From: Pantoea phytobeneficialis
Lineage (GTDB): Bacteria > Pseudomonadota > Gammaproteobacteria > Enterobacterales > Enterobacteriaceae
Direction of reading: 5' to 3'
DNA length: 64,000 nt
Assembly: GCF_009728735.1 (NCBI RefSeq)
Contig: NZ_CP024639.1
Coordinates: 1-64,000 of the forward strand
Each line of letters opens with the position of its first letter. Position 1 is the stretch's first letter. The position numbers and the translations under genes were made by a program. Of the stretch, positions 43,476 through 53,246 are shown in pieces. The notes under the pieces are model-generated. The model was not told the origin of the DNA. It was given only the letters and a program-made list of their open reading frames with translations, and ran no database searches.

Positions 43476-44180
43476 TTAGCGTTCCGATAATGCAGAAAAC
43501 ACGTAACCCACTCCACGCACCGTGATAATGCGTTTTGGGGAGCGCGGATCGTCCTCAATCAACTGGCGGATACGCCCAATATGCACATCAATAGCGCGGT
43601 CAAAATTGTCATAGCTCTCCCCGCGTACCGTCTGCCATATTTGCTCGCGACTCAACACCCGTCCAGCCTGGCGAGCCAGTGAAACCAGCACATCGAATTG
43701 CAACGAGGTGAGCAGGCAGGGCTGTTGTCGTAGTGTGACGGTCCGTGCAGCAGTATCGATCTCCAGCTCACCCGACTGGATCACGCTGATGTCACCACGT
43801 TGGGACGTCCCTGGACGCAAACGGCGAAGTACGGCGCGCATACGCGCCAGCAATTCACGCGGCTCAAAAGGCTTCGGCAGATAATCATCAGCGCCAACCT
43901 CCAGCCCGATGATCCGGTCCGCCGGGTCGCCTCGTCCGGTGACCATAATAATTGCCGGGTCGTTGTGAGACTCAGCCCTTATCTGGCGACATAATGCCAG
44001 GCCATCGGCATCTCCGAGCATCAGATCCAATAATACGACATCAAAATCCTTCATTTTCATGCGGGACTGCGCGTCTGAGGAGCTGGCGCTATGAAGTACA
44101 TCAAACTCATATTGCTCCAGGTAAGGCACGATCATTTGCGCCAGACGGGTATCATCCTCAATGAGCAAAACTGTCGTCAT
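43476..44180 (-). CDS. OmpR-family response regulator
   Basis: 234 residues from the ATG at 44180; a 12-residue longer start at 44216 does not fit the receiver-domain start. The receiver has the acidic pocket E8/D9/D10, the phosphoryl-accepting D52 in VVLLDLMLGD and the conserved Lys in DDYLPKPFEPREL. The winged-helix output domain shows LTSLQFDVLVSLARQAGRVL and the recognition helix region DVHIGRIRQLIEDD, ending VRGVGYVFS. It is followed by the kinase after four bases and then mipA. Confidence 0.93.
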   Translation of the reverse strand: MTTVLLIEDDTRLAQMIVPYLEQYEFDVLHSASSSDAQSRMKMKDFDVVLLDLMLGDADGLALCRQIRAESHNDPAIIMVTGRGDPADRIIGLEVGADDYLPKPFEPRELLARMRAVLRRLRPGTSQRGDISVIQSGELEIDTAARTVTLRQQPCLLTSLQFDVLVSLARQAGRVLSREQIWQTVRGESYDNFDRAIDVHIGRIRQLIEDDPRSPKRIITVRGVGYVFSALSER

Positions 44181-44315
44181 GTCTTTAATATTCCTGTCAA
44201 AACGAAGCGGAGACATTTACAAAAGACAGCAGGAAAGGAGATGAGTTTCAGAAATTACAGGTGCAGGATAAAATCCCTGTATGTCAGATAGCTCAACGCG
44301 AGCAAGTCACAGACG

Positions 44316-44657
44316 TTAAATGTTGGTTGAAGGGTCGTACTCCCACTGCAATTCGTCACTATAAATCGTACCATCGTCATCCATTACCTGGGCGTTGAGA
44401 TGCTTCGCAATTTCTAACATCTTTCTAAAAAGATATGTATCTGGCCATGTTGTATAAATATTACCTGCGCGCCAGTCAAGCCACGACTCATCATACAACG
44501 AGGGGCCAGACCACAATGAATGATATTCACCGTTTTTAATATCTCTTTTTAGTTCGTGATCGCTCTTAATATAACTAAGCCATTCGTCAGAAGTTATCTG
44601 TGCGTCATCGTTGTCGGCCCAAAACTCAGCTCTGGTTATGTGAAACTCAAGACCCAT
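44316..44657 (-). CDS. Hypothetical protein, immunity-like
   Basis: 113 residues from the ATG at 44657 (GGAG six bases upstream). It is Trp/Asp-rich and acidic: LEFHITRAEFWADNDDAQIT, SLWSGPSLYDESWLDWRAGN and HLNAQVMDDDGTIYSD. The pattern recurs in small cytoplasmic proteins found singly near polymorphic-toxin loci, but I cannot assign the family. No signal peptide or membrane helix. It could be an orphan immunity protein, based only on composition. Confidence 0.65.
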   Translation of the reverse strand: MGLEFHITRAEFWADNDDAQITSDEWLSYIKSDHELKRDIKNGEYHSLWSGPSLYDESWLDWRAGNIYTTWPDTYLFRKMLEIAKHLNAQVMDDDGTIYSDELQWEYDPSTNI

Positions 44658-44996
44658 AATATTCTCCACTCACAATTTCAGCCTGTGATGTTGCCCAATG
44701 TATAGCAAGATTTGACTCTGGTGTTAGACCTGAATAGAAATCGATAAGATATCCACGACAACTCATTTAAATAAATTGGTGACACTTATAACTAAGCATA
44801 CCACGCACACATAAGATGAATTAATAAACCACAGTAACTTTATGCCTACCCATGACACCTGGCAGATTTCTGCAATCCCGTGAATTGAAGGAAAAAAAGC
44901 CGCCACTCTCAGCTATCACTCGCCACACTTTCATGATATTTGTATTGAATAAGATTAATCTTAATTAATATAAAAAATATTCAATAATCAGGGTGA
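44658..44996. other. AT-rich divergent promoter region
   Basis: About 340 bp of very AT-rich DNA between the minus-strand hypothetical gene and the plus-strand autotransporter. It likely holds both promoters and would be a good target for H-NS. No specific operator is placed. Confidence 0.4.
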
Positions 44997-47900
44997 ATGA
45001 TGATGCGTTACGTTGAAAGGCTGCAACGGGCAGTGGGCTGGGTATTCACTTTTCTCATACTTTTCATATCCACGCTCACCTCCGCTTTTGCGCTCTCCAC
45101 CGGTTGTACCGCACTCAACGCGCTGTCCGGTTCAACGTCACTGAATTACATAACAAATGCTTATCCTGCATCAGAGTTTGATGCTGGCGATACGCTATCG
45201 GTTTCCGTCACCGATAGCGGTGGCGCATATAATGGAGACCCATCTTCCTCCGATAGTTTTGGTATGACTGATTACGAGGAAACCTCATTCCAGAACTACT
45301 ATGCCTCATCGTCAATCAGCAACTCTGCGCATACCGTGACGTTGAGTTATATGGCGGGAACCCTCTCAACCGATGGTGTTCGTCTGAGGCTGACCACATC
45401 ACATGGTCAATTCAGCAATTTTGTTGTTACCTGCTCCGGTACGGCAGCAACTCCGTCCAGCGATGCAACATTGAGCAGCCTGGCACTTTCGGATGGTACA
45501 CTTTCTCCCTCCTTCAGTGCCGGTACAACCAGCTATAGCGCATCCGTAGCGAACAGTGTCTCCACCATCACCGTTACCCCAACCACCACCGATTCCAATG
45601 CGACGGTCACGGTGAATGGCACCGCAGTGACATCAGGTTCTGCTTCTGCCGCCATCAGTCTGACAGCAGGTGCATCAACCGCCATTGCCATCGTTGTTAC
45701 GGCCGAGGACGCCACAACCAAATCCTATACGCTGAATGTGACGCGAGCGGAAGCCGCTGTAGTGGCAAACAACAGTACCGCCACTGTCGCGGCGAACAGC
45801 GCAGATAACGTGATAACCCTCTCCACCAGTGGTGGCACAGCAACCTCTGTATCCGTTGCTTCGGCACCCGCACATGGCACAGCCACCGCGTCGGGAACCA
45901 GCATTACCTACACTCCGACCGCGGGATATTCTGGCAGCGACAGTTTCAGCTGGAACGCGACCAACAGCGCGGGAACATCGGCTAATGCCAGCGTGGACCT
46001 GACAGTCACGGCACCCACATTCACGTTCTCCCCTGCGGCCGGTGCGCTTCCCGCCGCCACGACAGACAGCGCATGGTCCCAGACATTAACGGCCACGGGC
46101 GGCACTGCCCCCTACAGCTGGAGCGCGACGGGATTGCCAACAGGGTTAACACTTAACAGCAGCACCGGTGTTATTTCTGGCACGCCGACTCAGACAGGAA
46201 GCTTCAGCATCCAGGTCACAGCAACGGACAGTAACAGTGCCAGCAGCACGGTTAACTACACTCTGAATGTCACCGCAGGTGGCACTGCGCCGGTTGCAAA
46301 CGATGTCACAGCCACGGTCGATTCAGGCAGTAGCGACAACAGCATCACTCTGGCAATCGCCGGTGCAGTCACCAGCCTGCAAATTGTCCGTAAGGCCAGT
46401 CACGGTACGGCGCTGGTTGCAGGCACCAGCATCCGCTACACCCCAGTAAGTGGCTATTCCGGTAGCGACAGCTTCACCTACAGTGCAACCAACACATACG
46501 GTACCTCCCAGGAAGCAACGGTATCGCTGACGGTGACGGCCACCAGCCTGACAATGTCACCTGCCAGCGGCACATTGCCAACAGCGACGGCGGGAACCGC
46601 ATACAGTCAGACCTTCAGCGTTTCAGGTGGCACGGCCCCTTACAGCTGGCAACTGAACGGGTCATTGCCCCAGGGACTGACTTTTGCGAATGGCGAGCTG
46701 AAAGGCACCCCAACTGCTGCGGGCAATGTTTCTTTTACCCTCATCGCAACTGACGCGAACGCGGCAGCCGTGCAGTCAACCTATACGCTGACCGTTAACG
46801 CCGCTGTCCCTGTGGCTGCTGATCACAGCGCCTCGTTGTATGCCGGACAGTCAGTGAAAGTAAATCTGGTTGAGGGTGCCACCGGCGGGCCTTTCACCGG
46901 TGCGCGTTTGCTCGATCAACCACAAAGCAGCCTCGGTACAGCGACTATCCAGTCCTCGGGGGCAACGTATCAGCTACTGTTTACCGCTGCGGCTCAGGCG
47001 AGCGGTACCGTTGCACTTCGCTATGAACTGAGCAGCGCATCAGGCACTGCTCAGCCAGCAACCGTCACCCTGACCATTGCCGACCGGCCCAATCCGGCCA
47101 GCGATGCTGACGTGATTGGCCTGATCAGCGCACAGGTACAGGCAGCGCAGAATTTTGCCAAAGCACAGATCCGCAATTTTAACGATCGTCTGGAGCAGCT
47201 TCACAGCGGTGCCAGTCTCCCTTCCGGGCACAATGGCATCCATTTCTCCATGCCGACCAGTCGCTCCGAACGAGATACCGATAAAGACCTGTGGGCCAGC
47301 GCCTGGCAGCAACAGCGCCACTATCAGGATGACCGCGCACAACCGCAACCGCCAGCCACACCTTTCGCCCGTCAGAGTGAGGACAGCCGCCTGTCATGGT
47401 GGACCGGTGGTTACATCGATTTTGGCAGTGATAAAGACGATGCCGTGCGTTTCAGCCATACCCTGGTGGGTATTACCACCGGCAGCGACTATCGGTTCAC
47501 GCCATCCTTTACCGCAGGCATGGGGATTGGCTTTGGCCGCGACGTTAGCGACGTAGGCGACTCCGGTTCTCGGCAAAACGGACGCTCAATCAGCTCCGCC
47601 CTGTATGGCAGCTGGCACCCGGATGCGTTCTTTATTGATGGGTTGCTGGGTTATAGCAGTCTTGAGTTCGACAGCAAACGTTATGTGAGTGAGTCAGATG
47701 CATTTGCGCGTGGCAGCCGCTCCGGCCGTCAGTTTTTCAGTTCGCTGACATCAGGTTACGAGTTCCGGACTGCCAACAGCCTCATCTCACCCTATGCGCG
47801 CATTCAGTATTACCGTACCTGGCTTGATGGCTATGCCGAATCTGATGCTGGTGTATTCAACCTCGCCTACGCACCTCAGACGCTTGCACAGGTCGTGACA

Positions 47901-48212
47901 GGAGCCGGTCTGCGCGGCGAACACAGCGTGCCGACCCGTTGGGGCTTTGTGAAACTTCAGAGTCGTCTTGAGTATGCCAAACTGATGAATGACAACGGCA
48001 AAGCGCGCGTAGGCTATGCGGATGTGGGTAACGATACCTGGAGCATGTCGCTCTATCAGCAGAGCACCCAGACGCTGGCTCTGGGGTTCGGCATTGATTT
48101 TCTGCTCCCGCACGATATCACGCCAGGCATCGCCTACCAGGGCACACTCGGACTGGATGAGCAGCAGACACGTTCACAGATGATTATGGTGCGTGTGAAT
48201 ATCGGTTTCTGA
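44997..48212 (+). CDS. Type Va autotransporter adhesin with Ig-like repeats
   Basis: 1,071 residues starting at one of three successive ATGs (44997, 45000, 45003). An extended signal peptide ends near AFA. The passenger holds a cadherin-like beta-sandwich unit (~157-250), then two pairs of alternating ~80-residue modules. One type ends in YTP-x-x-GYSGSDSFS/TY-style strands; the other carries GGTAPYSW, LPTGLTL/LPQGLTF and ISGTP/LKGTP (putative-Ig type). A linker helix (QVQAAQNFAKAQIRNFNDRL, ~720) leads to the final ~270-residue beta-barrel (WWTGGYIDFGSDKDD ... MIMVRVNIGF) ending in Phe. It is a surface adhesin, and no protease motif is seen. Confidence 0.92.
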   Translation: MMMRYVERLQRAVGWVFTFLILFISTLTSAFALSTGCTALNALSGSTSLNYITNAYPASEFDAGDTLSVSVTDSGGAYNGDPSSSDSFGMTDYEETSFQNYYASSSISNSAHTVTLSYMAGTLSTDGVRLRLTTSHGQFSNFVVTCSGTAATPSSDATLSSLALSDGTLSPSFSAGTTSYSASVANSVSTITVTPTTTDSNATVTVNGTAVTSGSASAAISLTAGASTAIAIVVTAEDATTKSYTLNVTRAEAAVVANNSTATVAANSADNVITLSTSGGTATSVSVASAPAHGTATASGTSITYTPTAGYSGSDSFSWNATNSAGTSANASVDLTVTAPTFTFSPAAGALPAATTDSAWSQTLTATGGTAPYSWSATGLPTGLTLNSSTGVISGTPTQTGSFSIQVTATDSNSASSTVNYTLNVTAGGTAPVANDVTATVDSGSSDNSITLAIAGAVTSLQIVRKASHGTALVAGTSIRYTPVSGYSGSDSFTYSATNTYGTSQEATVSLTVTATSLTMSPASGTLPTATAGTAYSQTFSVSGGTAPYSWQLNGSLPQGLTFANGELKGTPTAAGNVSFTLIATDANAAAVQSTYTLTVNAAVPVAADHSASLYAGQSVKVNLVEGATGGPFTGARLLDQPQSSLGTATIQSSGATYQLLFTAAAQASGTVALRYELSSASGTAQPATVTLTIADRPNPASDADVIGLISAQVQAAQNFAKAQIRNFNDRLEQLHSGASLPSGHNGIHFSMPTSRSERDTDKDLWASAWQQQRHYQDDRAQPQPPATPFARQSEDSRLSWWTGGYIDFGSDKDDAVRFSHTLVGITTGSDYRFTPSFTAGMGIGFGRDVSDVGDSGSRQNGRSISSALYGSWHPDAFFIDGLLGYSSLEFDSKRYVSESDAFARGSRSGRQFFSSLTSGYEFRTANSLISPYARIQYYRTWLDGYAESDAGVFNLAYAPQTLAQVVTGAGLRGEHSVPTRWGFVKLQSRLEYAKLMNDNGKARVGYADVGNDTWSMSLYQQSTQTLALGFGIDFLLPHDITPGIAYQGTLGLDEQQTRSQMIMVRVNIGF

Positions 48213-48365
48213 TTTACGCATAACATTTGCGTAGCGCTGCATACCCCTGCCCGGTGAATTCAGAGGCATGAAATCCAGGGCAGGATGTTATTGGAAATTT
48301 TACAGCGGAACTCTGTGTCAGAACTGCAGAGGGTCTCACCACGTCATCATGGAGAAGCCGGGCTC

Positions 48366-51356
48366 ATGCCTCAGGATACTAAGCAACCACAGACTCAGAT
48401 CGAAAAAGATCAGCAAGCCGCTCTTGAGGGTGTGTTACGTCTTAAACAAGAACTCGGGATGAAAACGTCCGGTTCTTCCAAAGCCCTCAACACTGCGACA
48501 TCGCATGAAGATGAAGCGATTGAATTAACACAACGAGAACTGAAGACGGAAATCGCCAGTAAGAAGCAATCTGTCGAACAGCGTGAAAAGGAAGCTAAAG
48601 ACCGACGTTCGCAGCTTTTGAATGCCGTACGGGTGTCCGCACCGGAGATCAACAAACCCCTTGTTGAAACATTCGAACGTTTAAGTCTGGAAAAGCAACA
48701 ATTTGCTCAGAAGGAACTCGTCCGACTCTTTAAAAACGACGCGCAACTCCAAAGTGCGACTGATTTCTTTGACCTCAACCTGGCACAAAGAGAAGATCTG
48801 CTTGACCGGATCGGTTTCTATAAAGGACTCATCATTGATCACAGCCTGTCAAACCCGGTTGAAACAGGATTCAGGGAAGTTCTGAAGCGCCACGATTCTG
48901 CAAATCCGGGGCCTTGTAAAGTCGCCACCCTCCTCTACCGTAAACCTAACTTTTCGGGCTATTTCGAGAATTACTACACCTCATCGGAATCCCTGCATCA
49001 GGTCCAGAAAAATGGGGTTACGAATATCTCAACTTCACTTAATGTTGCGGCTGGAACGGTGGCCACCGTGGGTGTTGGCATATCGGGTGCCTACCATAAC
49101 GCGGAGTCACAAAACGGCGGCGTTAAAGGGCAAACGATCTATACAACCGCAAACTTCTTTCTGCCTAAAGTTGAACTCTCATTCGATGAGTCTGAACCCT
49201 GCGCCAGTGATGAATTCGAATATGCCTGTAACCAGGCTCTGCTTAAAGGTGGGGTCGCCGAGTGCTTCAAAGAATTAGTGAAAGTGCTGGGAAGTTTTGG
49301 CCACTTTGTTTCTACACAAACGCTCGTGGGTGGTCGATTGTTTGCTACTGATGTCAAGGAGCTAACCGGTACCGAAAAGGATGCATCAATGACCACAAGC
49401 TTCGCGGCGAAGGTCAAAGTCGGTGTGGAGACATGGTCAGCATCGGTGGAAGCAGGGGTTTCGGCAGATTATGGCAGACAGACTGACACCCGCAGTAAGG
49501 ATGTTGATGAAACGCAAACATACACCATTCATGCGGTCGGCGGCGAAGGTACGGTCGTCGAACAAGCCGGTCGATGGGCTGAGTCCCTGTATGAATACCA
49601 AAGATGGGCTGCTGTGCAGCGTGAAAAACTCATCCCCAGTATTGAAGTATTGAGTGAGGAACTGAGCAAACGGGTATGGGACATGTTAAAACAGTATGTC
49701 TCAAGTAATACCACGTCGCACCTTACTGGCGAATGTAACGCCTACTTCCTCTTTTATGGTGCTTACCAGACTGAGGTGGGTTACCTCGCAAGGCCTGATT
49801 ATGTGATCATAAAAAATCTTGCCAGCCAGCATTGCCTCTCTCTCAAGGGCGAAACACCCCAGAATCCCGAATTATCAGCAAAACTCTTTGACTGGACACG
49901 TCAGCAGCTGTGGCGGGTAACGCCAGAAGGCCATCTCGTCAGTGCTATACCGGTAAAAAGTGGATTCCCAGGCCATAAGAAGTCAGTAGAATTTGCCCTG
50001 AGCGTGCTTGAACCTGTTCCCTCTTCAGTACCCGGCCCGACCGTCAAGAAAGATAGTGGCAAAGACACTGATGAAACCCCGGCAGTGAAAATCGAACCGA
50101 AGAAAGAATCATTGTTGCTGGGCCTGAGTGAATTAGGCTCCTCTCCGTATCAACGGTGGGAATTCACCGGTCGCGGAGAAATACACAATATCGCTTACGG
50201 CGCTGATTATGTCCTCTCCTTACCATTGAACGGTAAGCCTGAATTTCGCCTGCGCGGCAATACCCCATCAAGCACTGGATTGTGGCGTGTTGATGAAGCA
50301 ACACCCGATGACCTGAAAAATATTGATGCATATGAGTGTTATGGCAAGCTGGTTCATCCAACTGGCCTGGTGTTGTCGGTGGAAGGATGTGAAGACACGG
50401 GATACAGCTTTGGGCGTTCAGAACAACGCAGAGTTCTCCTGCAACCCGATATTGGTGGACGACATCAACTGTGGAATCGCAAACAAGACGGGACGATAGT
50501 CTCGGCCATCCGTATTGGTAGCGATAATCCAGCACAATCATCCGATGTGTATCTCACCCTTGATCCACAGAAGAATGTGATCGCACGGGGGAAAAGTCTT
50601 TCTGCAGAGGCACTCAAATGTGATACCGATGACATGTTCTACGCCGGAGAAGTGCCTGCGAATAAGTTTTATCTCTACGCTGCCGTCAGACCAGATGAGA
50701 CAGGCCAACCCGTTAGTATGGACGCAAAGGATGCTCATATTATCCGATATCATGATGTCGCTGTCGGAATCGTTCCCGCCAGCTTCAGCTCTGTCACCCC
50801 TTCCGGGAATATGCAGAGCTGTGAAAAGGTTAAAACCGTCGATAAAAGAGAACTGAAAGTTGACGGTTATTTAACCGGGATAGAGTTCATTCTCGAAAAA
50901 CGTGGTAAAGACCGTAAATTGGTCAGTGGTGAATACCATCGACTTAAAATGAAAATTTCCGCTCAGAGACTAAGTGGAAGTGCGACAGAGGTCTGGGAGG
51001 ACGAACCAGATAAAGATAAGGAAGATCGTGATTTCTTACATGACTATGGTGAAGTCTGTGTTGACGACCGTTTCCTGATTCTTCCCGAAGATCCTATATA
51101 CGCCATCAGGTTGCGTGTCCACGAAAGTCCAAAAAAACACCTCGCCTTTGAGTATCAACTGGTTGATAAAGGCCCCTGGTTCGGTTTGGCAGGAATGAGT
51201 GAGAGCGCCAGGACACTGAATATTGATGAAATTAAAGTGCCAGGTGGTATGGATGCGGAAGCAGCGAATAAGACCAAAATTCGAGGTGTCGCTCTGGATT
51301 ACGATCCGGCAGCCAGAACGCTAAGGCCGAAGGTTCTGCGTCGAATCACGGGATAA
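48366..51356 (+). CDS. MACPF pore-forming protein with beta-trefoil lectin region
   Basis: 996 residues from the ATG at 48366; an in-frame ATG at 48285 would add 27 residues but has a poor ribosome site. The N-terminal ~120 residues are charged coiled coil. About 150-460 matches the MACPF/CDC fold, with the signature-like GSFGHFVSTQTLVGGRLF at ~306-323 and glycine-rich amphipathic stretches before it. From ~478 to ~760 there are QxW-type beta-trefoil repeats (QQLWRVTPEGHLVSAI, HQLWNRKQDGTIVSAI, YQRWEFTGRGEI). The C-terminus (~800-996) is an unknown beta-rich domain. No signal peptide, so release by lysis or a dedicated secretion system is needed. MACPF is the best reading, though the signature is imperfect. 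Confidence 0.78.
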   Translation: MPQDTKQPQTQIEKDQQAALEGVLRLKQELGMKTSGSSKALNTATSHEDEAIELTQRELKTEIASKKQSVEQREKEAKDRRSQLLNAVRVSAPEINKPLVETFERLSLEKQQFAQKELVRLFKNDAQLQSATDFFDLNLAQREDLLDRIGFYKGLIIDHSLSNPVETGFREVLKRHDSANPGPCKVATLLYRKPNFSGYFENYYTSSESLHQVQKNGVTNISTSLNVAAGTVATVGVGISGAYHNAESQNGGVKGQTIYTTANFFLPKVELSFDESEPCASDEFEYACNQALLKGGVAECFKELVKVLGSFGHFVSTQTLVGGRLFATDVKELTGTEKDASMTTSFAAKVKVGVETWSASVEAGVSADYGRQTDTRSKDVDETQTYTIHAVGGEGTVVEQAGRWAESLYEYQRWAAVQREKLIPSIEVLSEELSKRVWDMLKQYVSSNTTSHLTGECNAYFLFYGAYQTEVGYLARPDYVIIKNLASQHCLSLKGETPQNPELSAKLFDWTRQQLWRVTPEGHLVSAIPVKSGFPGHKKSVEFALSVLEPVPSSVPGPTVKKDSGKDTDETPAVKIEPKKESLLLGLSELGSSPYQRWEFTGRGEIHNIAYGADYVLSLPLNGKPEFRLRGNTPSSTGLWRVDEATPDDLKNIDAYECYGKLVHPTGLVLSVEGCEDTGYSFGRSEQRRVLLQPDIGGRHQLWNRKQDGTIVSAIRIGSDNPAQSSDVYLTLDPQKNVIARGKSLSAEALKCDTDDMFYAGEVPANKFYLYAAVRPDETGQPVSMDAKDAHIIRYHDVAVGIVPASFSSVTPSGNMQSCEKVKTVDKRELKVDGYLTGIEFILEKRGKDRKLVSGEYHRLKMKISAQRLSGSATEVWEDEPDKDKEDRDFLHDYGEVCVDDRFLILPEDPIYAIRLRVHESPKKHLAFEYQLVDKGPWFGLAGMSESARTLNIDEIKVPGGMDAEAANKTKIRGVALDYDPAARTLRPKVLRRITG

Positions 51357-51463
51357 TTCATGTTGATATCTTTTGGGTACTAACTCGTCACTCATTCCAG
51401 CAAAATCAGCGCTGATCGTTCCCAAGCGCTGAAACTTGCGTACTTATATAGTTCGGGAGAAAT

Positions 51464-52594
51464 ATGCGATTCATAGAAAACACAGACCAATTTAGATATG
51501 AGAATGCTGAATTACAGCCTTTTCCCGAAAATTTGGATGATGATAAGAAAACGAATGGCTTTGCCCCTGCCGTAAGGGACCATTTTTTAAGTTTATTACC
51601 TCAGGTAACCATTAATGAAGAGGTTGATGTTATTCTGTGCCCCTGGTGCCTTGAATTCACCGGTCATCATGCAACTCAAGTCGATCACATTATCCCAAAG
51701 CAAATCTTCCTTCGATATCAGCTTTATAAAAACAGAAACAGGCTGCATAGCAACACCAATATTAAATTAGAACTCGAAAAATATCTTCATGACACTGACA
51801 ACCTGATAATTTGTTGCAATAAATGCAATAATGAGAAAGGTGATGATTTCCCGAAAAAATCCACAATGGATGATGCAATAGAATTTCATCGTCCGGCACT
51901 GTCAGACCTGTCTCATCTTGAACGGAAAACCCAACTGGCCTGGGAGATCATGTCAGTATATATGCCACAGGGAGACAAAAAACTCTTCAGCTATCTCGCG
52001 AAATGGAACGAGATGACGCTTTCTGAAGGGATTTTGACAAATAATTTATTGAATGAAGGTGAGAAGCAAATCCGTGCCTGGCGCGCGCCGGGATCAGGTA
52101 TGCCATTCAAGGCACATCAGGTCTTCGAAGAGTTGGTAAACCATCAACTCCGAGCCGACTTAAATAACTGGACAGGCCGACTCTGCTTTTATTGCCTCGG
52201 TGTTTATCAGGATATGGCTTTTCAGATAGACCATATCGATTCCCGTTTGAAAGGACGTAACTGTCTAATAAATAATACAGATTACAACTTACTTGCAGTC
52301 TGCCGCGGATGTAATGGTGCAAAATCGGATAATATCATCACGGAAAGATTTTTAGTTTCACGTATTGAAGAACGAATTGAGAGAGGATGGCCTGGAATTG
52401 AAAGCGCAGGTTGGCACCCGACGTTAAGCAAGGAACAAACGATTCTCAGGGCGCATGATATACAGAAAAAATTACTCAACCTCCATCTCTACAAGCGACC
52501 AACAGAAGGTGAAATCAATAAATTCATCAAAGAATCTGAAGTCGCGATAAGAGCAAGAAAAAACAAAAGTAAGACGATGGAAATAGAAGAGTAA
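51464..52594 (+). CDS. Protein with two HNH endonuclease motifs
   Basis: 376 residues. The first HNH module has C59-x-x-C62, the core V-D74-H75-I-I-P and, after NLIICCNKCNNEKGD, a second Cys pair with the conserved Asn/Lys. The second (~240-290) has L-C-x-x-C, QIDHIDSRLKG, then N-x-x-AVCRGCNGAKSDN. Both retain the zinc-binding cysteines and the catalytic His, so two active sites are possible. A helical region links them. No signal or membrane segment. It starts 107 bp after the MACPF gene in the same direction; a joint role in killing or defence is inferred. Confidence 0.88.
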   Translation: MRFIENTDQFRYENAELQPFPENLDDDKKTNGFAPAVRDHFLSLLPQVTINEEVDVILCPWCLEFTGHHATQVDHIIPKQIFLRYQLYKNRNRLHSNTNIKLELEKYLHDTDNLIICCNKCNNEKGDDFPKKSTMDDAIEFHRPALSDLSHLERKTQLAWEIMSVYMPQGDKKLFSYLAKWNEMTLSEGILTNNLLNEGEKQIRAWRAPGSGMPFKAHQVFEELVNHQLRADLNNWTGRLCFYCLGVYQDMAFQIDHIDSRLKGRNCLINNTDYNLLAVCRGCNGAKSDNIITERFLVSRIEERIERGWPGIESAGWHPTLSKEQTILRAHDIQKKLLNLHLYKRPTEGEINKFIKESEVAIRARKNKSKTMEIEE

Positions 52595-52659
52595 CTAAGA
52601 GGTAAAGCGCTTCGCTTAATGCTCTGTTGCAAGGTTTTGTTCATAGCCCTGTCACATTT

Positions 52660-52687
52660 CCTGAGGGACTTTTATACGGCCCTCAGG
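52660..52687 (+). terminator. Terminator after the HNH gene
   Basis: An 8-bp stem CCTGAGGG / CCCTCAGG with a 12-nt loop, followed by a T-rich stretch (CATTATTTC). It lies about 65 bp past the stop codon of the HNH gene. Confidence 0.55.
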
Positions 52688-52735
52688 GCATTATTTCTCA
52701 ATGCATAGCGCTTAGGCAAAGTTTATGTTCAGGTA

Positions 52736-53128
52736 TTAACTTCTGCTCCCCAGATCATGGTCCTGCTTATTTCCGCTGACCAGCCGGGTTAACTCGTCAC
52801 AACGAATAATCCGATCTGATTCCAGGGTAAATCGTGCCATCACCTCTATTTCACTTTTTGTGTTGTCGCATTTTTCCACCTTCACGCGGTGGTGAGTGAA
52901 CACCGTATCTCTTTCAGCAACAACGCTTAACAGCACCACCTCCATTTGCCTGGTCAGCGTTTTAAGCAATGCCATATGGCTGACAAAGCCCGGATAATCC
53001 AGGCATTTTCCGTCAACCTGCTGTTGATAGCTTGCGGCGAAATACGAGGCGATCATTTTCTCATCATGGCGTGGATTGCTCACAATCTCCTGCAAAGCAT
53101 GAATGACGAGCTGACTTTGCTTATTCAT
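52736..53128 (-). CDS. NTF2-like (SnoaL-type) protein
   Basis: 130 residues. Length and order of secondary structure (N-terminal helices, then FAASYQQQVDGKCLDYPGFV, VVLLSVVAERDTVFTHHRVK, and IEVMARFTLESDRIIRCDEL) fit the NTF2-like cone fold, a small ligand-binding or scaffold domain. No catalytic Asp/His pair typical of a particular subgroup is apparent. AAAGGAT directly precedes the ATG. It is downstream of, and in the same direction as, the yddA-like operon, 119 bp beyond, and might be co-transcribed. Confidence 0.75.
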   Translation of the reverse strand: MNKQSQLVIHALQEIVSNPRHDEKMIASYFAASYQQQVDGKCLDYPGFVSHMALLKTLTRQMEVVLLSVVAERDTVFTHHRVKVEKCDNTKSEIEVMARFTLESDRIIRCDELTRLVSGNKQDHDLGSRS

Positions 53129-53246
53129 ATCCTTTCCTGCCTGATAAACACGGTTGTACCGACGCAGATTACAGGAAGCGCTGCGCGGTACAGTATCCGT
53201 AACAGGACAATGAATACCGATAACTGGCCATAACGATCAGCCGAGG

